Source of the DNA: CAIXOZ01 sp046091285
GTDB taxonomy: Bacteria; Cyanobacteriota; Cyanobacteriia; PCC-6307; Cyanobiaceae
Direction of reading: 5' to 3'
Length of the DNA: 15,380 nucleotides
Assembly: GCA_046091285.1 (NCBI GenBank)
Contig: JBJTBH010000107.1
Location: forward strand, 1-15,380
Shown here piece after piece: positions 13,062 to 15,380 of the stretch. A program made the position numbers and the translations under genes. Under the pieces are notes generated by a model, which had not been told where the DNA came from, ran no database searches, and saw nothing but the letters and a program-made list of their open reading frames with translations. Every line of letters starts with the position of its first letter. The stretch's first letter is position 1.

Positions 13062-15068
13062 GTGGCGCCACGTCCCCTTGCTCTCGGATTCGCGCTGGCG
13101 ACGCTGACCGCCGCGCCTGCTCTTGCCCAGGCACCAGGCAGTCTGAGCCCTGGATTGCAGCTTCAGGAGCAGCTGCGAACGCCTGCCACGACGCCTCCGC
13201 TGGTGCCGGAGGAGCCGCGTAGGAAGAAACCGACGGCTGATCCCTGTCCTGAGTTCGGCCCACCACCATCACAGGGAGACACGAGTCAGCCTGCTGTTCG
13301 GCAGGAACCCGCCTGGCCGCAGACGTCATGGCAGTCCCAGGACAGGCAGGGGCCTGATGGAGCGCCGCCGGTGACCGCATCGCAGGCCCGGATTGTGCTT
13401 GGGCAGGTGAGGCTTCGTGGAACCAACACCTACGGCGTGCTTCCCGATGGACGCCCCTTCGGAGAGGCGGATCTTCCCAGGTTGTTCCGTGATCTGCGCG
13501 ATCGTTTCCAGGCGCTTGGCAAGAGCGAGGCTCTCACCGTCTCGCAGCTTGCGACAGCACAGCGTGAGGCCCATGTTGCGCTGAATCGTCAGGGCTATGT
13601 CCTGAGCCAGGCGCTGCTCCTGATCGATGGGGCTCCGAAGAAGCCATCGCAGATCAAGGAAGGCGACCGCGTTGATGTCGTCATTGTTGATAGCTATATT
13701 GAAAAGCTGAGACTGTGCGAAGGTGGAGATGCGCTCCAGGCATATGTTCGTAAAATGCTGCAGCCGCTGGTGGGCGGAGATCGGCCAAAAAAGGTTTTCA
13801 ATGTCAATGACCTGGAGCGTCAGTTGTGGTTGATGCGCAGTTTCGGGGCTGTTGAGTTCACTCCTCTTCTCCTCCGTGGCCAGAAATTCGGTGGCACGGA
13901 ACTGGTCGGTAAGGTCAAGCCGATCAACCCTAAATTCAGTGTGCTCTCTGATAATAATGTTCCTCAGCAGCTCGGTAGCTGGAGGCTGGGGGCATCTCTG
14001 GATGGCTATGTGCACAGCGTTCAGCCGGTGCGTCTGTCGGCTATCGGAGATAATTCTTTCCCGATTTCCGGTGGCTTTGTCGATGGTTTTGTTCAGGCTT
14101 CCACCCCGCTCGGCAATCAGGGCTGGACGGCAGAAGCACTCTGGGGGATCACTTCCACAAGTTCGGAAAATCTGCTCTCCGGTGCGAACATTCTTCAGAC
14201 GGGAGGTACCTCTAATTATTGGTCGTTGGGAGCCAGTTATCCCTTGCTGACACGCCGTAACAGCGGCCTCAGTGTTGCCTTGAAGGGGACTCTCCAGAAC
14301 AGCACCAATGACATTTATCAGAATGGTCAGCAGGCACAGGATCTGAGCACGGATCGTATTCGGGCCATACGTCTGGCGTTTGATGGCTATCTCCAGTCCC
14401 CTCCGGCGGAGAGGGAGGATGGTCGATTCAGTCTGGGCCGGGTCAGCCAGTTCGGTTTTGTTCTCAGTCAGGGATTTTCCGGCCTGGGTAGTGATCTCGC
14501 TTCTGGTGAGGTGCTTTCGAACCCGAATGGAGTCCCTAATTTCACCACCGCGCGTCTCAATCTCGCTCACTACCAGGATTTAAGCCGATATTCAAGATTG
14601 AGTGATAAGGTCACGACCGTGACGCTGGCCACCTTGAAGGGGGCTGCACAGCTGAGCAGGACGGCCCTTCCCGTTCCTGAGCAGTTCACCTATGGCGGTC
14701 CCTTTTATGGACGCTCCTTCAACAGTGCCTATCTCCTTGGAGATGAGGGCTGGTCGGTGTCTGTTGAGTTGGGTCAGAGGTTTCTCATCAATTCAGGCGG
14801 TCTGACCAGCCTGCGTGGCAAGACCTATGTCTTCGAACCGTTTGCCTGGTACGACTACGGCGCCACCAGCAACCGTACCAGTGTTCAGGATGGCGGTCTC
14901 CCCGGCCAGTCCGCCGCGTCCTTCGGTCTCGGGGCCCGTGGTTCGATTCTGGGGGGGAACAGCAACTTCGAGCTTGGTTGGGGGATCCCATCAACGAATA
15001 CGTTGCAACCGAACCGAACAGGTGCTGACAACAGCATTGTTTACTTCAAGATGAAGTTGGGCTTCTGA
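13062..15068 (+). CDS. TpsB/ShlB-FhaC family outer-membrane transporter (two-partner secretion)
   Basis: This is a predicted outer-membrane beta-barrel that exports, and may activate, a large TpsA-type exoprotein. The 668-residue product begins with a Sec signal (LALGFALATLTAAPALAQA, likely cleavage after residue 22-24), then a Pro-rich linker to about 105. A POTRA-like segment (VRLRGTNTYGVL ... GYVLSQALL, about 110-210) and a second POTRA-like segment (about 211-286) follow, and then the barrel (about 300-668). FYGRSFNSAYLLGDEG (548-563) matches the position and style of the conserved VRGY/F motif of TpsB proteins, and the C-terminus ends on Phe after an alternating strand, as outer-membrane proteins do. 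The start is GTG at 13062, chosen because the signal peptide follows directly. Codons are more AT-ending than in flanking genes. Family call is firm; the cargo is unknown. Confidence 0.88.
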   Translation: MAPRPLALGFALATLTAAPALAQAPGSLSPGLQLQEQLRTPATTPPLVPEEPRRKKPTADPCPEFGPPPSQGDTSQPAVRQEPAWPQTSWQSQDRQGPDGAPPVTASQARIVLGQVRLRGTNTYGVLPDGRPFGEADLPRLFRDLRDRFQALGKSEALTVSQLATAQREAHVALNRQGYVLSQALLLIDGAPKKPSQIKEGDRVDVVIVDSYIEKLRLCEGGDALQAYVRKMLQPLVGGDRPKKVFNVNDLERQLWLMRSFGAVEFTPLLLRGQKFGGTELVGKVKPINPKFSVLSDNNVPQQLGSWRLGASLDGYVHSVQPVRLSAIGDNSFPISGGFVDGFVQASTPLGNQGWTAEALWGITSTSSENLLSGANILQTGGTSNYWSLGASYPLLTRRNSGLSVALKGTLQNSTNDIYQNGQQAQDLSTDRIRAIRLAFDGYLQSPPAEREDGRFSLGRVSQFGFVLSQGFSGLGSDLASGEVLSNPNGVPNFTTARLNLAHYQDLSRYSRLSDKVTTVTLATLKGAAQLSRTALPVPEQFTYGGPFYGRSFNSAYLLGDEGWSVSVELGQRFLINSGGLTSLRGKTYVFEPFAWYDYGATSNRTSVQDGGLPGQSAASFGLGARGSILGGNSNFELGWGIPSTNTLQPNRTGADNSIVYFKMKLGF

Positions 15069-15272
15069 GCCAATTTTCCCCCTCCCATGGAGATAGTAAA
15101 GCTATACAATGATCAATCAAATCTTTTGCGCTTATGGCTGCGCCCCTTTCCTTGAGAAACAATTAAGATTGCTAGAATTGATGGTGTTTCGGGCGTGAGT
15201 AACGTTTAAAGTTTGGTATGCTTTCAGGGGACGGGACGTACGGTCGCAGGACTGCACGTTGATCGTGCATCA
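15069..15272 (+). promoter_or_regulatory. AT-rich promoter-like spacer downstream of TpsB
   Basis: This 204-bp region is much more AT-rich than the rest of the window and contains several promoter-like elements. TATACAAT lies at 15103-15110. TTGAGA (15152-15157) and TAGAAT (15173-15178) are 15 bp apart. An extended -10-like TGGTATGCT ends at 15222. No single promoter can be chosen. The likely reading is a separate, strongly driven promoter for the gene to the right, rather than simple read-through from TpsB. Confidence 0.4.
15253..15269 (+). promoter_or_regulatory. Hairpin just before a start codon
   Basis: TGCACG-TTGAT-CGTGCA forms a perfect 6-bp stem with a 5-nt loop, ending 3 nt before the ATG at 15273. 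If that ATG is used, the hairpin covers the ribosome-binding zone and could limit translation. If the ATG at 15341 is used instead, it is a leader structure. Confidence 0.35.
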
Positions 15273-15380
15273 ATGAGCGATCAAGACGCCATTCGACCTG
15301 TTGGTGGGGTTCCCCTGACTTCAGAGCGCCGGAAGCAGCGATGGCATCACTCCGCCGCGGTGATGGGCGATCCAGGCCTG
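15273..15380 (+). CDS. Possible 5' end of the next gene (runs off right edge)
   Basis: A frame from ATG 15273 stays open for 36 codons to the window end and begins MSDQDAIRPVGGVPLTSERR. It has no clear Shine-Dalgarno. A competing ATG at 15341 in another frame (MASLRRGDG...) has GGAAG five nt upstream. A TpsA exoprotein gene is expected beside a TpsB gene, but the visible residues show no signal peptide or secretion domain, so the identity is unknown. Confidence 0.35.
   Translation, partial: MSDQDAIRPVGGVPLTSERRKQRWHHSAAVMGDPGL

Noticed and set aside
12868..13380. N-terminal extension of rubrerythrin to 13380
   Set aside because: The upstream residues are low-complexity and overlap the signal peptide region of the divergent TpsB gene; MDLSKP is the family-typical start.
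13326..14570. 414-codon open frame on the minus strand inside the TpsB gene
   Set aside because: It is antisense to a well-supported signal-peptide/POTRA/barrel protein and has no recognisable domain.

Overview
The window is GC-rich, densely coded bacterial DNA. It fits an alpha-cyanobacterium of the Synechococcus/Cyanobium group. The evidence is the rplI-dnaB neighbourhood, two DesC-type membrane desaturases, a gcvH-gcvP pair behind a Met-gamma-lyase-like PLP enzyme, a rubrerythrin whose N-terminus looks like cyanobacterial homologues, and a few HIP1 octamers (GCGATCGC at 2223, 4700 and 11318). The assignment rests on gene content read by eye, not on a database search.

Layout. At 1-2434 the minus strand carries the housekeeping genes rplI (ribosomal protein bL9) and dnaB (replicative helicase), separated by a 342-bp spacer with a strong inverted repeat. 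At 2685-6360 lies a lipid-desaturation block: desaturase 1 (minus), a divergent gene for a protein with a helix-turn-helix-like N-terminus (plus), a LuxR/NarL-type regulator (minus), and desaturase 2 (minus). The regulator follows desaturase 2 by 21 nt, so the two are probably co-transcribed. Its receiver domain appears to lack the phosphoacceptor aspartate. The divergent promoter region of desaturase 1 holds a 12-bp palindrome flanked by 9-bp direct repeats, which looks like an operator.

At 6596-11373 a plus-strand cluster encodes a PLP-dependent Met-gamma-lyase/'aluminium resistance' family protein, the glycine cleavage H protein (lipoyl carrier) and the P protein (glycine decarboxylase). 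The last two act in one complex that matters in photorespiratory glycine breakdown. From 11374 to 12143 is a looser stretch with a possible 37-codon acidic small gene (minus) and a small hypothetical gene (plus) that converges with rubrerythrin. Rubrerythrin (12154-12867, minus) is a peroxide-reducing diiron/rubredoxin protein.

At 13062-15068 there is an outer-membrane TpsB/ShlB-type transporter of a two-partner secretion system. Its base composition is noticeably more AT-rich than its neighbours. An AT-rich spacer with several promoter-like elements and a hairpin follows, and an open frame then runs off the right end; its secreted TpsA partner would be expected nearby. The most interesting points are the desaturase/regulator locus with its operator-like site and degenerate receiver, the compositionally distinct secretion gene, the candidate small acidic ORF, and a 22-bp direct repeat upstream of desaturase 2.
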